Origin: Muribaculaceae bacterium
GTDB taxonomy: Bacteria > Bacteroidota > Bacteroidia > Bacteroidales > Muribaculaceae
DNA length: 37,771 nt
Direction: 5' to 3'
NCBI GenBank assembly: GCA_029061225.1
Contig: JAIDSM010000044.1
Span: 1 to 37,771, forward strand
The notes beneath the pieces were generated by a model that searched no databases, was not told the origin of the DNA, and saw nothing but the letters and a program-made list of their open reading frames with translations. A program made the translations under genes and the position numbers. Below are positions 7,571-15,851 of the stretch, in pieces (the stretch's first letter is position 1; every line of letters begins with the position of its first letter).

Positions 7571-8359
7571 ATGGGAAAAGACCAGACTGTGTTGTTTCAT
7601 TCTACTATCTTCGGGCCGATTCATAGCCGGAGATTAGGGGTGTCGCTTGGTGTCAACCTGATGCCTGACGACGGAAAGGTGTGCTCCTTCGACTGCCTCT
7701 ACTGCGAGGCCGGATTCAACGCGCAGGGAGCCGGCTCCACCGGACTGCCGCTGCGCGAGCAGGTGCGCCTTCAGCTCGAGACGAAACTGAAGGATATGCA
7801 TTCCAAGGGTGATCCTCTTGATGTCATCACGTTCTCCGGAAACGGTGAACCGACGCTGCATCCGGACTTTCCGCATATCATAGAGGATACGATAGCAATG
7901 AGGGATATATTCTATCCCGAGGCGAAAGTTTCGGTGCTGACCAATTCCACAATGATATTCAAACCGGAAGTGGCGGAGGCCCTTAAAAAAGCCGACAACA
8001 ATATACTTAAGCTCGACTCCGCCATCGAGGAGACGATGCGTCTGATAGACCGTCCCAATTCACCCGGATTTACGGTTGACAAGGTGATTGAGGGTCTGAG
8101 GCAGTTTGAGGGTACAGGCATCATCCAGACCATGATGCTCCGCGGCGTGCATGACGGAACGGCCATCGACAATACCACCGACAAGGAGATCAATGCCCTT
8201 ATCGAGGCGTACAAGCGTATTAAGCCGCGCGAGATAATGATCTATAGCCTTGACCGCTCCACGCCCGAAGAGAAGCTCGTGAAGGTGGAAAAAGAGGAGC
8301 TGCGGGCTATCGGCAGGCGGATTGAAGAAGCGACGGGGATCCCTGTTGTCAATGCATAA
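7571..8359 (+). CDS. Radical SAM protein (COG0731-like)
   Basis: The 262-residue protein has a CxxxCxxC cluster-binding motif (CSFDCLYC, Cys38/42/45), the mark of a radical SAM enzyme with a [4Fe-4S] cluster. The SAM-contacting strand FSGNGEPTLHPDF follows at about residues 89-101, and later come VLTNSTMI and LKLDSAIEETMRLIDRP. The N-terminal GPIHSRRLGVSLGVN is typical of the COG0731 'Fe-S oxidoreductase' group, whose archaeal relative TYW1 modifies tRNA. The bacterial family's substrate is not known to me. The start at 7571 is set by the promoter. The stop codon falls within an AT-rich word repeat. Confidence 0.85.
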   Translation: MGKDQTVLFHSTIFGPIHSRRLGVSLGVNLMPDDGKVCSFDCLYCEAGFNAQGAGSTGLPLREQVRLQLETKLKDMHSKGDPLDVITFSGNGEPTLHPDFPHIIEDTIAMRDIFYPEAKVSVLTNSTMIFKPEVAEALKKADNNILKLDSAIEETMRLIDRPNSPGFTVDKVIEGLRQFEGTGIIQTMMLRGVHDGTAIDNTTDKEINALIEAYKRIKPREIMIYSLDRSTPEEKLVKVEKEELRAIGRRIEEATGIPVVNA

Positions 8360-8384
8360 TTCATAATGCATAATTCATAATTGA
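8351..8384. repeat. Word repeat (AATGCATAATTCAT) at gene end
   Basis: Two and a half copies of AATGCATAATTCAT lie across the end of the radical SAM gene: its last codons and stop (Asn-Ala-stop) are the first copy. Related words recur at 14774-14809 and, degenerate, near 12094-12117. Confidence 0.85.
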
Positions 8385-8396
8385 GCCGATATAGGG

Positions 8397-9380
8397 ATGA
8401 AAGAACTGATTATACCACACTTTGTGCGGAAGGAGGGTAAGGTGGCTTTGATAGGACCTGCGACGCGAATCAAGCCTGAGATCGTGGAGGCGTTCATACG
8501 TCTCTATGATGAGCATCCGGAGGAAATGCCGGGCGGTGAACTGATAGTCTATCCTTCGGCTCTCGATGCAAACGCATGCGGTTCCTACGCGGCATCGGCG
8601 CAGCAGCGCGTGGCTGACTTCAAGGATGCGTGGAGCCGTGATGACATTGATCTCGTCATCTGCGCACGCGGAGGTTACGGATGTGTGCATCTTCTTGACT
8701 ACCTTCCTTTCGACTTCATCAAGGCGCATCCTAAATGGCTTGTGGGTTTCTCTGATGTGTCGGCGCTTCATGCTTTGCTCCATAAATGCGGCATAGCCTC
8801 CATCCACGGCGGCATGGCCAAGCAGCTTGTGGAGGACACCGACAGCGGATATGACTGCTACAGGAGGGCTTTCAAGTGCCTTGTGGAAGGAGCTTGGCCG
8901 GCTCTTGCCTATCGGGTAGCTGCTCATCCTTACAATATACCGGGAGAGGGTAGGGGAGTCCTTCTGGGGGGCAACCTTGCCGTCTTGAACGGACTTGCGG
9001 CCACACCCTTCGACATGATGGCTGCCGCGCTGACGGAAGACGTGATCCTTTTCGTGGAGGATGTGTCGGAACCGATCTATGCGGTGGAGCGTATGCTCTA
9101 CCGACTGCATCTCCAGGGGGTGCTAAGAAGTGTCAAGGGAATACTCGTCGGACAGTTTACCGACTGGAAGAGCGACCGCAACCATGAGTCGATGTACGAC
9201 ATGATCCATGAGCGATTTCAGGAATGGGGAATCGGGTGTCCGGTGGTCTTTGACTTTCCCGTCGGACACAACGAGCATAACGTGCCGCTCATCGAGGGAG
9301 CGGAGGCAACACTTCAGGTGGACGGCAACGGTGCATGTCTTGCAATGCGGACCCGCACTAAGGAAATCAAGGATTTCTGA
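8397..9380 (+). CDS. LD-carboxypeptidase (peptidase family S66)
   Basis: The 327-residue product matches the S66 family, which removes the terminal D-Ala from the L,D-linked tetrapeptide during murein recycling. Visible motifs are the N-terminal VALIGPATRI, the turn ICARGGYGCVHLLDYL and the serine nucleophile in GFSDVSAL (about Ser119). A glutamate in ILFVEDVSEPIYAVERML (about residue 220) and a histidine in FPVGHNEHNVPL (about residue 291) complete the Ser-Glu-His triad. Length is normal for the family. No signal peptide is present, so it is cytoplasmic. The gene follows the radical SAM gene after 37 bp and may be co-transcribed with it. Confidence 0.92.
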   Translation: MKELIIPHFVRKEGKVALIGPATRIKPEIVEAFIRLYDEHPEEMPGGELIVYPSALDANACGSYAASAQQRVADFKDAWSRDDIDLVICARGGYGCVHLLDYLPFDFIKAHPKWLVGFSDVSALHALLHKCGIASIHGGMAKQLVEDTDSGYDCYRRAFKCLVEGAWPALAYRVAAHPYNIPGEGRGVLLGGNLAVLNGLAATPFDMMAAALTEDVILFVEDVSEPIYAVERMLYRLHLQGVLRSVKGILVGQFTDWKSDRNHESMYDMIHERFQEWGIGCPVVFDFPVGHNEHNVPLIEGAEATLQVDGNGACLAMRTRTKEIKDF

Positions 9381-9578
9381 CAGTCGAGCCTGATATATTT
9401 GTCTATATTTGGCAAGAAAAAGTTGTCGAATGAATTCTCAGGGGCTTAAATTGTGTTGTATATGAGGTTATAATGTTTGTAATCAATAAAATACATAGGT
9501 TTTATACAATGCGGGCATTACGCCTGAAATAGAACTGAGAGAGAACGTTTCCGAGGTGTGAAACTATTTTTGCCAAAA

Positions 9579-9612
9579 ATTGCGGAAAATTCACGGGAAT
9601 TTGTTATATTTG
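9579..9612 (+). promoter_or_regulatory. Promoter of ybeY
   Basis: TATATTTG (9605-9612) is a perfect -7 box. The best -33 match is ATTG at 9579-9582, with a spacing of 22 bp. A second TAnnTTTG (TATTTTTG, 9565-9572) lies upstream without a -33 partner. The remainder of 9381-9650 shows no gene. Confidence 0.6.
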
Positions 9613-9650
9613 CGGTTTCGTGGACAATAAGTCCCTCTTGACAATACAGT

Positions 9651-10103
9651 ATGATAGAATTTACCGCACAAGGGATCGGGATGCCGGATATCGATTTCGG
9701 GAAAATCTCGACATGGATAGAGGAGGTAGCCGCTTCGCATTCACGCAAAGTAGGCCGCCTTAACTATCTCTTCGTAGACGACGAGGAGATACTCGTGGCC
9801 AACCGTCAGTTTGTAGGCCATGACTATTATACCGACATCATCACCTTCGACTATTCGCGAGGGGATAAGATAGCCGGCGACATAATGATCTCGCTTGACA
9901 CCGTAAGGACGAACGCAGAGAAATTCGGCGCGTCATATTTCCGGGAGCTTCTCCGTGTGATCATCCACGGTGTGCTGCACCTTGTCGGCATCAACGACAA
10001 GGGACCCGGGGAGCGCGAGATAATGGAAGCGGCGGAGGACAAGGCGTTGGCAATCTACAATGATCAATTATCAATGATAAATGATCAATTAAAGAAGTCC
10101 TAA
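9651..10103 (+). CDS. ybeY: YbeY, endoribonuclease for rRNA maturation
   Basis: This 150-residue protein belongs to the UPF0054/YbeY metalloprotein family, which takes part in 16S rRNA 3' processing and 70S quality control. Motifs seen are VDDEEILVANRQFVGHDYYTDIITFD and the metal site HGVLHLVGINDKGPGE (about residues 110-125). The canonical site is HGxLHLxGxDH; here the third His position is Asp (IND), a substitution I associate with Bacteroidetes homologues. The C-terminal tail YNDQLSMINDQLKKS is unlike the family and is translated from the word repeat at 10060-10091, so the native protein probably ended around residue 135. Confidence 0.93.
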   Translation: MIEFTAQGIGMPDIDFGKISTWIEEVAASHSRKVGRLNYLFVDDEEILVANRQFVGHDYYTDIITFDYSRGDKIAGDIMISLDTVRTNAEKFGASYFRELLRVIIHGVLHLVGINDKGPGEREIMEAAEDKALAIYNDQLSMINDQLKKS

Positions 10104-10157
10104 ATCGGAATTAATCAAACAAAATATAATTGATCATTGATAATTGATCATTAATCA
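10060..10157. repeat. Paired TGATCAATT word repeats around the end of ybeY
   Basis: Words based on TGATCAATTATCAATGA occur at 10060-10091, inside ybeY, and again in inverted form at 10127-10157, in the gap before mnmG. The first copy encodes the last 11-13 residues of YbeY. The two copies could pair as a hairpin. A third copy sits at 37684-37723. Confidence 0.85.
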
Positions 10158-10169
10158 CTGAATCAAAGG

Positions 10170-12092
10170 ATGAAGTTTGAATATGACGTCATAGTGGTGG
10201 GTGCGGGTCATGCCGGCTGCGAGGCCGCGGTCGCTGCTGCCCGACTCGGATGCTCGACTCTGCTGATCACGGCTGATATGAACCGCGTGGCTCAGATGTC
10301 GTGCAATCCCGCCATAGGGGGCATAGCAAAGGGTCAGATCGTGCGTGAGATCGATGCTCTCGGTGGCATGACGGGCATCATTGCCGACCGCACGGCCATA
10401 CAGTTCCGGATGCTCAATCGCAGTAAGGGGCCTGCCGTATGGTCGCCGCGGGTGCAGAGCGACCGCTCGCGTTTCATCGATGAATGGCGCAAGACTCTCG
10501 ACGAGACTGAGGGCCTTAATATATTCCAGGATATGGTGACAGGGCTTATGATAGCTGACTCGGAAGAGGGTCATGTTGCAGTCGGAGTGCGGACTGCCCT
10601 CGGAATAGAGTTCAAGGCGAAAAGGGTAGTACTGACTGCCGGTACATTCCTGAACGGATTGATGCATTTCGGCCGCACTCAGATAGAGGGTGGCCGCATA
10701 TCGGAGCAATCATCTCGGGGTCTTTCCGATCAACTCAGGGATTTAGGCATCAATGTGGACAGGATGAAGACCGGAACACCTGCGCGCATCGACGGAGCCA
10801 CGATCGACTATAGCGAAGTGATACCTCAGTCTGGCGATGACGTTCAGCTGCCTGACGGCAGTGTAAAGAGGGATTTCCACAAATTCTCCTATCTTCCCGA
10901 TGTCGGTCGCACTCTTCCTCCCCGCGACTGCTATATAGTGCATACGAGTCCTGAAGTGCATCAGACACTACGCGACAATCTCGCCGACTCGCCCCTTTAC
11001 AACGGCCAGATAAAGAGCATCGGCCCCCGTTACTGTCCATCTATCGAGACAAAGATCGTGACTTTCGCCGACAAGGAGAGCCATCAGCTTTTCCTCGAAC
11101 CGGAAGGCGAGACCACGCACGAATTCTATATCAACGGTTTTTCAAGCTCGCTGCCCTGGCAAGTGCAGGTGGAGGCCCTGACCCGGATTCCGGCATTGAG
11201 AAACGTACAGTTCTATCGTCCTGGATATGCCATCGAATACGACTTCTTCGATCCGACGCAGCTTTGCCATTCACTTGAATCGAAGGTGGTGAGGCATCTC
11301 TATCTTGCAGGGCAGGTGAACGGCACTACCGGATATGAGGAAGCTGCCGCGCAGGGACTGATAGCGGGTATAAATGCCGCTCGAAGCGTGAAAGGACTCG
11401 ACCCTGTCGTTCTCGGGAGAGACCAGGCTTATATCGGTGTTCTGATCGATGACCTCGTGACTAAAGGTGTCGACGAACCCTATCGCATGTTTACGAGCCG
11501 CGCAGAGTTTCGCATTCTCCTCCGTCAGGATGACGCCGACCTTCGTCTGACTCCGATCGGACATGAGATAGGTATGGCTGATGATTTTCGTTATCAGGCG
11601 ATGTTGGCCAAATATGCCGAAAGGGATGCTCTCGTGGAATGGTGTGAGACCACGTCGGTCAAACCGACGGACAAACTTCAGGAATATCTGGAGGCGGTCG
11701 GTACCGGAAGGCTGACCGGCAAGGTGAAAGTGGCAGACCTTCTTCGCCGGCCTCAGCTTGATTTCGAAAAACTCCTTCCTTTGATTACTGCTCTCGCAGA
11801 CCGCTGCAGTGACTTGCCAGAGGATAGGAGAGAGGAGATAATCGAATCGGCAGAGATTCTAATCAAGTATCAGGGATACATAGACAGGGAACGGGAATCT
11901 GCCGAACGAATGGGCAGGTTGGAGAAAGTTCGTATTCCGGACGGCATGGATTTCGAAGGTATACTTGCGATTTCCACCGAAGGCCGTCAGAAACTTTCAA
12001 GAATACGACCTGCTACAATAGGACAGGCCTCCCGTATCCCCGGAGTCTCGCCTGCCGATATCAATGTGCTCCTGGTTATGCTCCGCAACTGA
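10170..12092 (+). CDS. mnmG: MnmG (GidA), tRNA U34 carboxymethylaminomethyl-modifying flavoenzyme
   Basis: The 640-residue product is full length for MnmG, which works with the GTPase MnmE to modify uridine-34 of several tRNAs. The N-terminal FAD-binding GxGxxG (VVGAGHAGCEAA, about residues 10-21) is intact, and NPAIGGIAKGQIVREIDALGG follows. Later come LTAGTFLNGLMHFG, TGTPARID, RYCPSIETKI with the conserved cysteine, EFYINGFSSSLP, LYLAGQVNGTTGYEEAAAQG and the C-terminal MnmE/tRNA-binding domain. The ATG at 10170 is adopted because the glycine-rich loop follows directly. A parS site lies 45 bp after the stop. Confidence 0.97.
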   Translation: MKFEYDVIVVGAGHAGCEAAVAAARLGCSTLLITADMNRVAQMSCNPAIGGIAKGQIVREIDALGGMTGIIADRTAIQFRMLNRSKGPAVWSPRVQSDRSRFIDEWRKTLDETEGLNIFQDMVTGLMIADSEEGHVAVGVRTALGIEFKAKRVVLTAGTFLNGLMHFGRTQIEGGRISEQSSRGLSDQLRDLGINVDRMKTGTPARIDGATIDYSEVIPQSGDDVQLPDGSVKRDFHKFSYLPDVGRTLPPRDCYIVHTSPEVHQTLRDNLADSPLYNGQIKSIGPRYCPSIETKIVTFADKESHQLFLEPEGETTHEFYINGFSSSLPWQVQVEALTRIPALRNVQFYRPGYAIEYDFFDPTQLCHSLESKVVRHLYLAGQVNGTTGYEEAAAQGLIAGINAARSVKGLDPVVLGRDQAYIGVLIDDLVTKGVDEPYRMFTSRAEFRILLRQDDADLRLTPIGHEIGMADDFRYQAMLAKYAERDALVEWCETTSVKPTDKLQEYLEAVGTGRLTGKVKVADLLRRPQLDFEKLLPLITALADRCSDLPEDRREEIIESAEILIKYQGYIDRERESAERMGRLEKVRIPDGMDFEGILAISTEGRQKLSRIRPATIGQASRIPGVSPADINVLLVMLRN

Positions 12093-12136
12093 AATCATAA
12101 TGCATGATTCATGCTTATAGTAAGTTATGGCGGAAA

Positions 12137-12152
12137 TGTTTCACGTGAAACA
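12137..12152. promoter_or_regulatory. parS, ParB-binding centromere site
   Basis: TGTTTCACGTGAAACA at 12137-12152 is a perfect 16-bp palindrome identical to the consensus chromosomal parS bound by ParB/Spo0J. It is intergenic between mnmG and apt, where such sites are tolerated. Chromosomal parS sites cluster near oriC in most bacteria. No parA or parB gene and no DnaA-box cluster are visible in the window. Confidence 0.9.
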
Positions 12153-12241
12153 TGAAGAGTCCCTCTGTTCGATTGAGTTGAAAACTCTCGGATTAATCGA
12201 AGAAATCGATCATATTAATATAAATAAAAAAGAAAGAAGAC

Positions 12242-12766
12242 ATGCAGATTGAAGACTTAAAGGCCATCATCAGGGATGTGCCTGATTTCCCTTCGGTGGG
12301 TATCATGTTTCGCGACCTGACCACAATGATCAAGGACGGTGAAGCACTCCACGTCATGGGCGATGCCCTCGCCGAGCTCTACAAAGACAAAGGAGTGACA
12401 AAGGTAGTCGGTATAGAATCGCGCGGTTTCATCGGAGGATCTATACTTGCAGACAGACTCGGCGCCGGTTTCGTCCCGGCCCGAAAGCCGGGTAAGCTTC
12501 CATCCGTGACTGTGAAGGCGTCATACGCTAAGGAGTATGGAGTGGACACCATCGAACTCCACAGCGATGCCATCAATTCCGATGATGTAGTGGTGCTCCA
12601 TGATGACCTGCTCGCCACCGGAGGCACGATGAACGCCGCCTGCCAGCTCGTAAAGTCGATGAATCCGAAGAAAATCTATGTAAACTTCATCGTAGAGCTC
12701 ACGGAACTACATGGACGCGACGTGCTCCCGCAGGATGTGGAGGTGACCTCGCTTCTCAAATACTGA
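12242..12766 (+). CDS. apt: Adenine phosphoribosyltransferase
   Basis: This 174-residue type I phosphoribosyltransferase makes AMP from adenine and PRPP in purine salvage. Diagnostic stretches are IRDVPDFPSVGIMFRDLTT at the N-terminus, VVGIESRGFIGGSILADRLG, the substrate loop FVPARKPGKLP and the PRPP-binding motif VVVLHDDLLATGGTMNAA (about residues 116-133). Length is normal and the protein is cytoplasmic. The ~150 bp upstream contain the parS site and an A-rich leader but no clear TAnnTTTG box. An intrinsic terminator follows the gene. Confidence 0.96.
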   Translation: MQIEDLKAIIRDVPDFPSVGIMFRDLTTMIKDGEALHVMGDALAELYKDKGVTKVVGIESRGFIGGSILADRLGAGFVPARKPGKLPSVTVKASYAKEYGVDTIELHSDAINSDDVVVLHDDLLATGGTMNAACQLVKSMNPKKIYVNFIVELTELHGRDVLPQDVEVTSLLKY

Positions 12767-12780
12767 AACCATAAACGAAG

Positions 12781-12807
12781 AAAAGCCCCGATGGAATCGG
12801 GGCTTTT
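12781..12807 (+). terminator. Intrinsic terminator after apt
   Basis: AAAAGCCCCGAT (12781-12792) pairs perfectly with 12796-12807 around a 3-nt loop, and the 3' arm ends in TTTT. The uvrC start lies only 24 bp beyond, so uvrC probably relies on read-through or on an atypical promoter. Confidence 0.85.
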
Positions 12808-12830
12808 GCAATTCAATATCGTGATTATCC

Positions 12831-14759
12831 ATGAAGGAAGAAGAAACGAAAAACGACGATCTGCTGGCCGGGTCGGGGCGGGATATAAACGAGCACGGAG
12901 GATTTAACCTCGAGATACGTTCAGACCGTACTCCCGAAGACATACGCCACAACCGTCCCGGGGAGAAGCTCCGCGAAAAGATCCTCTCGCTGCCGGACTC
13001 GCCGGGCGTCTACATGTATCTCGACAACACCGGCACGGTCATCTACGTCGGGAAAGCGAAACGCCTCAAGAGGCGGGTGTCTTCTTACTTCAATCGGCAG
13101 CACGACATCCGGCGTACCAATCTGCTCGTGCGTTCAATAGTCGATATGCGGTTTATCGTGGTCCACACTGAGGAGGACGCGCTGCATCTCGAAAGCGCGA
13201 TGATCAAGGAATACCAGCCGCGTTACAACGTGCTGCTCAAAGACGACAAGTCGTATCCCTGGATCGTGGTCACAAAAGAGGATTTTCCCCGCGTGTTCAT
13301 GACCCGGGAGAAAGGATTGGGCGCGAAATACTACGGACCCTATTCCAACGTCCAGTCGGCAAAGGTGGTCCTTCAGCTCATACGCGACATATTCCCGCTG
13401 CGCAGCTGTCGCCATATCCTCGATGAAAAGGGGATAGCACGGGGCAAATACTCCCTCTGCCTCGACTATCACATCAAGAAATGCGGAGGCCCTTGCCGGG
13501 GATTCATCAACAAAGACCAGTATGGCGAATATGTGGCGCGCGTCAGGTCGATACTGCGCGGCGAGACCGTTGAGCTGGAGCGTTATCTCCTTCAGGAGAT
13601 GGAACGTCTCAGCGCGGAGTGGAAATTCGAGGAGGCCCAGGAGGTGAAGGAGAAATACGAGGCCGTGAAGCGCTACAATGTCAAGAGCGTCGTGGCAAAG
13701 ACGGACGCCGCGGAACTCGACATATTCGGATTCGTGGCAAGCGACGACGAAGACGCGGCGGTGGTCAATTTCATGCATCTGCACAACGGCGCCGTAATAC
13801 AGAGCATCAACCTTGAATACAAGCGTTGCTCTGCCTCCACTAAGGAGGAACTGCTCTCCATGGCTATCGCGGAGGTGGGCAGACGGTTTGAGCGGGAATT
13901 CTCCGATGTCATCGTGCCTTTCCTGCCCGATGTGGAGTTCGAGAAGGTGAAGTTCACGGTCCCTCAGAGAGGCGACATGAAGAAGGTGCTCGACGTGGCG
14001 GTCAAGAACGCCACCCAGTATCTCAAGGACAAGGAGAAACAGGCCGAGGCACTCGATCCGGAGCGCAGCGTCGAGAAACTGATGGAGACCATGAAGCGCG
14101 ACTTCCGACTCGAGGTCCAGCCCCGGCACATAGAATGTTTCGACAATTCCAATATTCAAGGCACGAATCCGGTGGCGAGCTGCGTGGTCTTCCGCAACGG
14201 CAAACCCTCTAAACGGGATTACCGCCATTTCATCATCAAGACCGTGGTGGGGGCAGATGACTTTGCCTCGATGAAGGAAGTGCTCCACCGCCGCTACACA
14301 CGCATGATGGCGGAGGGGGAGAAGCTTCCCGATATGGTGGTGGTCGACGGCGGAAAGGGTCAACTCAGCGCAGCTGTCGAAGCCTTCGACGAGATGGGAA
14401 TAAGGGGAGAGGTGGCCCTCGTCGGCATAGCGAAGAGGCTTGAGGAGATATACTTCCCCGGCGATTCACTGCCGCTCTACATCAACAAGACAAGTCCGAG
14501 CCTGCGTGTCATCCAGGCCATGCGCGACGAAGCCCATCGGTTTGGCATCACGCACCATCGTGACCGGCGTTCGAAAGGGCAGACGGTCAGCGAGCTCGAC
14601 AGCATCAAGGGCGTTGGTCCGGCCACTAAGACCGCCCTCATAAAGCACTTCAAGAGCGTGAAGCGCATCAAGGAGGCTTCGCTCGACGACATAGTTGAGG
14701 TGGTGGGTAAAGCAAAGGGAGTGCTTATATATTCACATTTTCATCAGGCTGGAAAATGA
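12831..14759 (+). CDS. uvrC: UvrC, nucleotide excision repair endonuclease subunit
   Basis: The 642-residue product carries the full UvrC architecture. A GIY-YIG domain (PGVYMYLDNTGTVIYVGKAK, about residues 56-75) is followed by a Cys-rich segment (CRHILDEKGIARGKYSLCL...KKCGGPC) and the UVR motif (SAEWKFEEAQEVKEKYEAV, about 260-280). The RNase H-like endonuclease domain (ECFDNSNIQGTNPVASCVVF and VVDGGKGQL) and a terminal helix-hairpin-helix (IKGVGPATKTALIKHF, about 592-607) complete it. Compared with typical UvrC there is an extra hydrophilic N-terminal extension of roughly 45 residues; no alternative ATG lies closer to the domain. The protein cuts DNA on both sides of lesions in the UvrABC system. 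Confidence 0.95.
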   Translation: MKEEETKNDDLLAGSGRDINEHGGFNLEIRSDRTPEDIRHNRPGEKLREKILSLPDSPGVYMYLDNTGTVIYVGKAKRLKRRVSSYFNRQHDIRRTNLLVRSIVDMRFIVVHTEEDALHLESAMIKEYQPRYNVLLKDDKSYPWIVVTKEDFPRVFMTREKGLGAKYYGPYSNVQSAKVVLQLIRDIFPLRSCRHILDEKGIARGKYSLCLDYHIKKCGGPCRGFINKDQYGEYVARVRSILRGETVELERYLLQEMERLSAEWKFEEAQEVKEKYEAVKRYNVKSVVAKTDAAELDIFGFVASDDEDAAVVNFMHLHNGAVIQSINLEYKRCSASTKEELLSMAIAEVGRRFEREFSDVIVPFLPDVEFEKVKFTVPQRGDMKKVLDVAVKNATQYLKDKEKQAEALDPERSVEKLMETMKRDFRLEVQPRHIECFDNSNIQGTNPVASCVVFRNGKPSKRDYRHFIIKTVVGADDFASMKEVLHRRYTRMMAEGEKLPDMVVVDGGKGQLSAAVEAFDEMGIRGEVALVGIAKRLEEIYFPGDSLPLYINKTSPSLRVIQAMRDEAHRFGITHHRDRRSKGQTVSELDSIKGVGPATKTALIKHFKSVKRIKEASLDDIVEVVGKAKGVLIYSHFHQAGK

Positions 14760-14773
14760 GATTTTGACGATAA

Positions 14774-14809
14774 AATTATGAATTATGCATTATGCATTAT
14801 GCATAATTC
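14774..14809. repeat. Word repeat (TTATGCAT) after uvrC
   Basis: AATTATG/CATTATG words are repeated four to five times just after the uvrC stop, with an inverted component (AATTATGCAT...ATGCATAATT). The repeat runs into the -33 region of the promoter for the next operon. Confidence 0.8.
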
Positions 14810-14829
14810 TAAATTTATTATTAACTTTG
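14798..14829 (+). promoter_or_regulatory. Promoter of the acyltransferase/LegB-like/ATP-grasp operon
   Basis: TAACTTTG (14822-14829) is a perfect -7 box. The -33 position at 20-bp spacing is TATG (14798-14801), a one-mismatch match contributed by the word repeat. Transcription should start near 14834, leaving a leader of about 73 nt. Confidence 0.6.
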
Positions 14830-14906
14830 CAGTTCGGTAGGAAGGGACAGGGATGAAGACATCACCATAGCCGGATGCCGCATCCGGGCTGATCGTTTTG
14901 TAAACA

Positions 14907-15851
14907 ATGACAATGGAGCCAATCATACCACCAGTGGAACGTGACGCTATCGAGAGTGAACTCACTCCGGAGCGCTTCCTTCGGCATACCAATAAAGGAG
15001 ACAACTATCTATACGTTGTCGACGCACACTGCGCGCCCAACACCATGAAGGAGATCGGACGCCTGCGTGAGATCGCCTTCCGGCAGGCCGGTGGAGGTAC
15101 CGGGCTGCCTTACGACATCGATGAGTTCGACACAATGCCCGAGCCCTGCCGTCAACTGATAGTGTGGGATCCTCAGGCCAGGGAGATATTGGGCGGCTAC
15201 CGGTTTATCACCGGAGACAAGATCGATATGTCGTCGGGAACTCCACGAATCGCCACGGCACATCTTTTCAGATTTTCCGACCGTTTTCTCAAGGAGATCC
15301 TTCCGCTTACCCTCGAGCTCGGACGCTCGTTCGTGTCTGTAGGCTACCAGAGCAGCAAGGCCGGAACGAAAGCTCTCTTTGCCCTCGACAATCTTTGGGA
15401 CGGCCTGGGAGCGTTGACAGTAGTGTATCCCCATATCAAATACCTTTTCGGAAAGGTCACCATGTATCCGGCTTTCGGGCGCGAAAACCTCGACCTTATC
15501 CTCGGCTTCCTCAACAAGCATTTCCCGGACATGGAAGAGCTTGCGCGCCCAATACATCCGATTGCCACCAAAGCCATGACTCCGGAGGTGCAGCGTCTCT
15601 TCCCGGGAGACAACTACAAGGAAGACTATAAGGTGCTCAACCGCCTCATAAGGGAGAAGGGTCTCAACATTCCGCCTCTCGTCAACGCCTACATGAGCCT
15701 CTCGCCCACGATGAGGGTGTTCGGCACGGCTGTCAACGACGAGTTTGGCGATGTGGAGGAAAGCGGCATATTCCTGACCATCTCCGAGATACTCCAGGAG
15801 AAGAAGGAGCGGCATATAGAATCGTATAAAGAAGAAATAGGAAATGAATAA
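14907..15851 (+). CDS. GNAT-type N-acyltransferase (ornithine/glycine-lipid, OlsB/GlsB-like)
   Basis: This 314-residue protein resembles the PF13444-type GNAT acyltransferases that N-acylate an amino acid with a 3-hydroxy fatty acid to begin ornithine- or glycine-lipid synthesis (OlsB; GlsB in Bacteroides). Supporting segments are RLREIAFRQAGGGTG (about 52-66), FDTMPEPCRQLIVWDPQAREILGGYRF (written here in parts: FDTMPEPCRQ, then REILGGYRF), the helix ELGRSFVSVGYQSSKAGTKALF cut to ELGRSFV and SSKAGTKALF, and GKVTMYPAF. In Bacteroides, glsB sits next to glsA (PlsC-like); no PlsC-like gene is adjacent here. Instead the stop overlaps the next gene's start by 8 bp, indicating translational coupling to a sugar-nucleotide dehydratase. 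A second ATG lies two codons in. Confidence 0.75.
   Translation: MTMEPIIPPVERDAIESELTPERFLRHTNKGDNYLYVVDAHCAPNTMKEIGRLREIAFRQAGGGTGLPYDIDEFDTMPEPCRQLIVWDPQAREILGGYRFITGDKIDMSSGTPRIATAHLFRFSDRFLKEILPLTLELGRSFVSVGYQSSKAGTKALFALDNLWDGLGALTVVYPHIKYLFGKVTMYPAFGRENLDLILGFLNKHFPDMEELARPIHPIATKAMTPEVQRLFPGDNYKEDYKVLNRLIREKGLNIPPLVNAYMSLSPTMRVFGTAVNDEFGDVEESGIFLTISEILQEKKERHIESYKEEIGNE

Noticed and set aside
7418..7624. Minus-strand ORF encoding repeated LKTLKT
   Set aside because: It is only the translation of the 9-bp tandem repeat and overlaps the promoter and start of the radical SAM gene.
12820..12835. DnaA box (TTATCCA-like) suggesting oriC
   Set aside because: Only a single partial match (TTATCCATG) without a cluster or AT-rich unwinding element.
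13134..14363. 409-codon open frame antisense to uvrC
   Set aside because: It is the shadow of a high-GC coding frame; it shows no family motif, and uvrC on the other strand is unambiguous.
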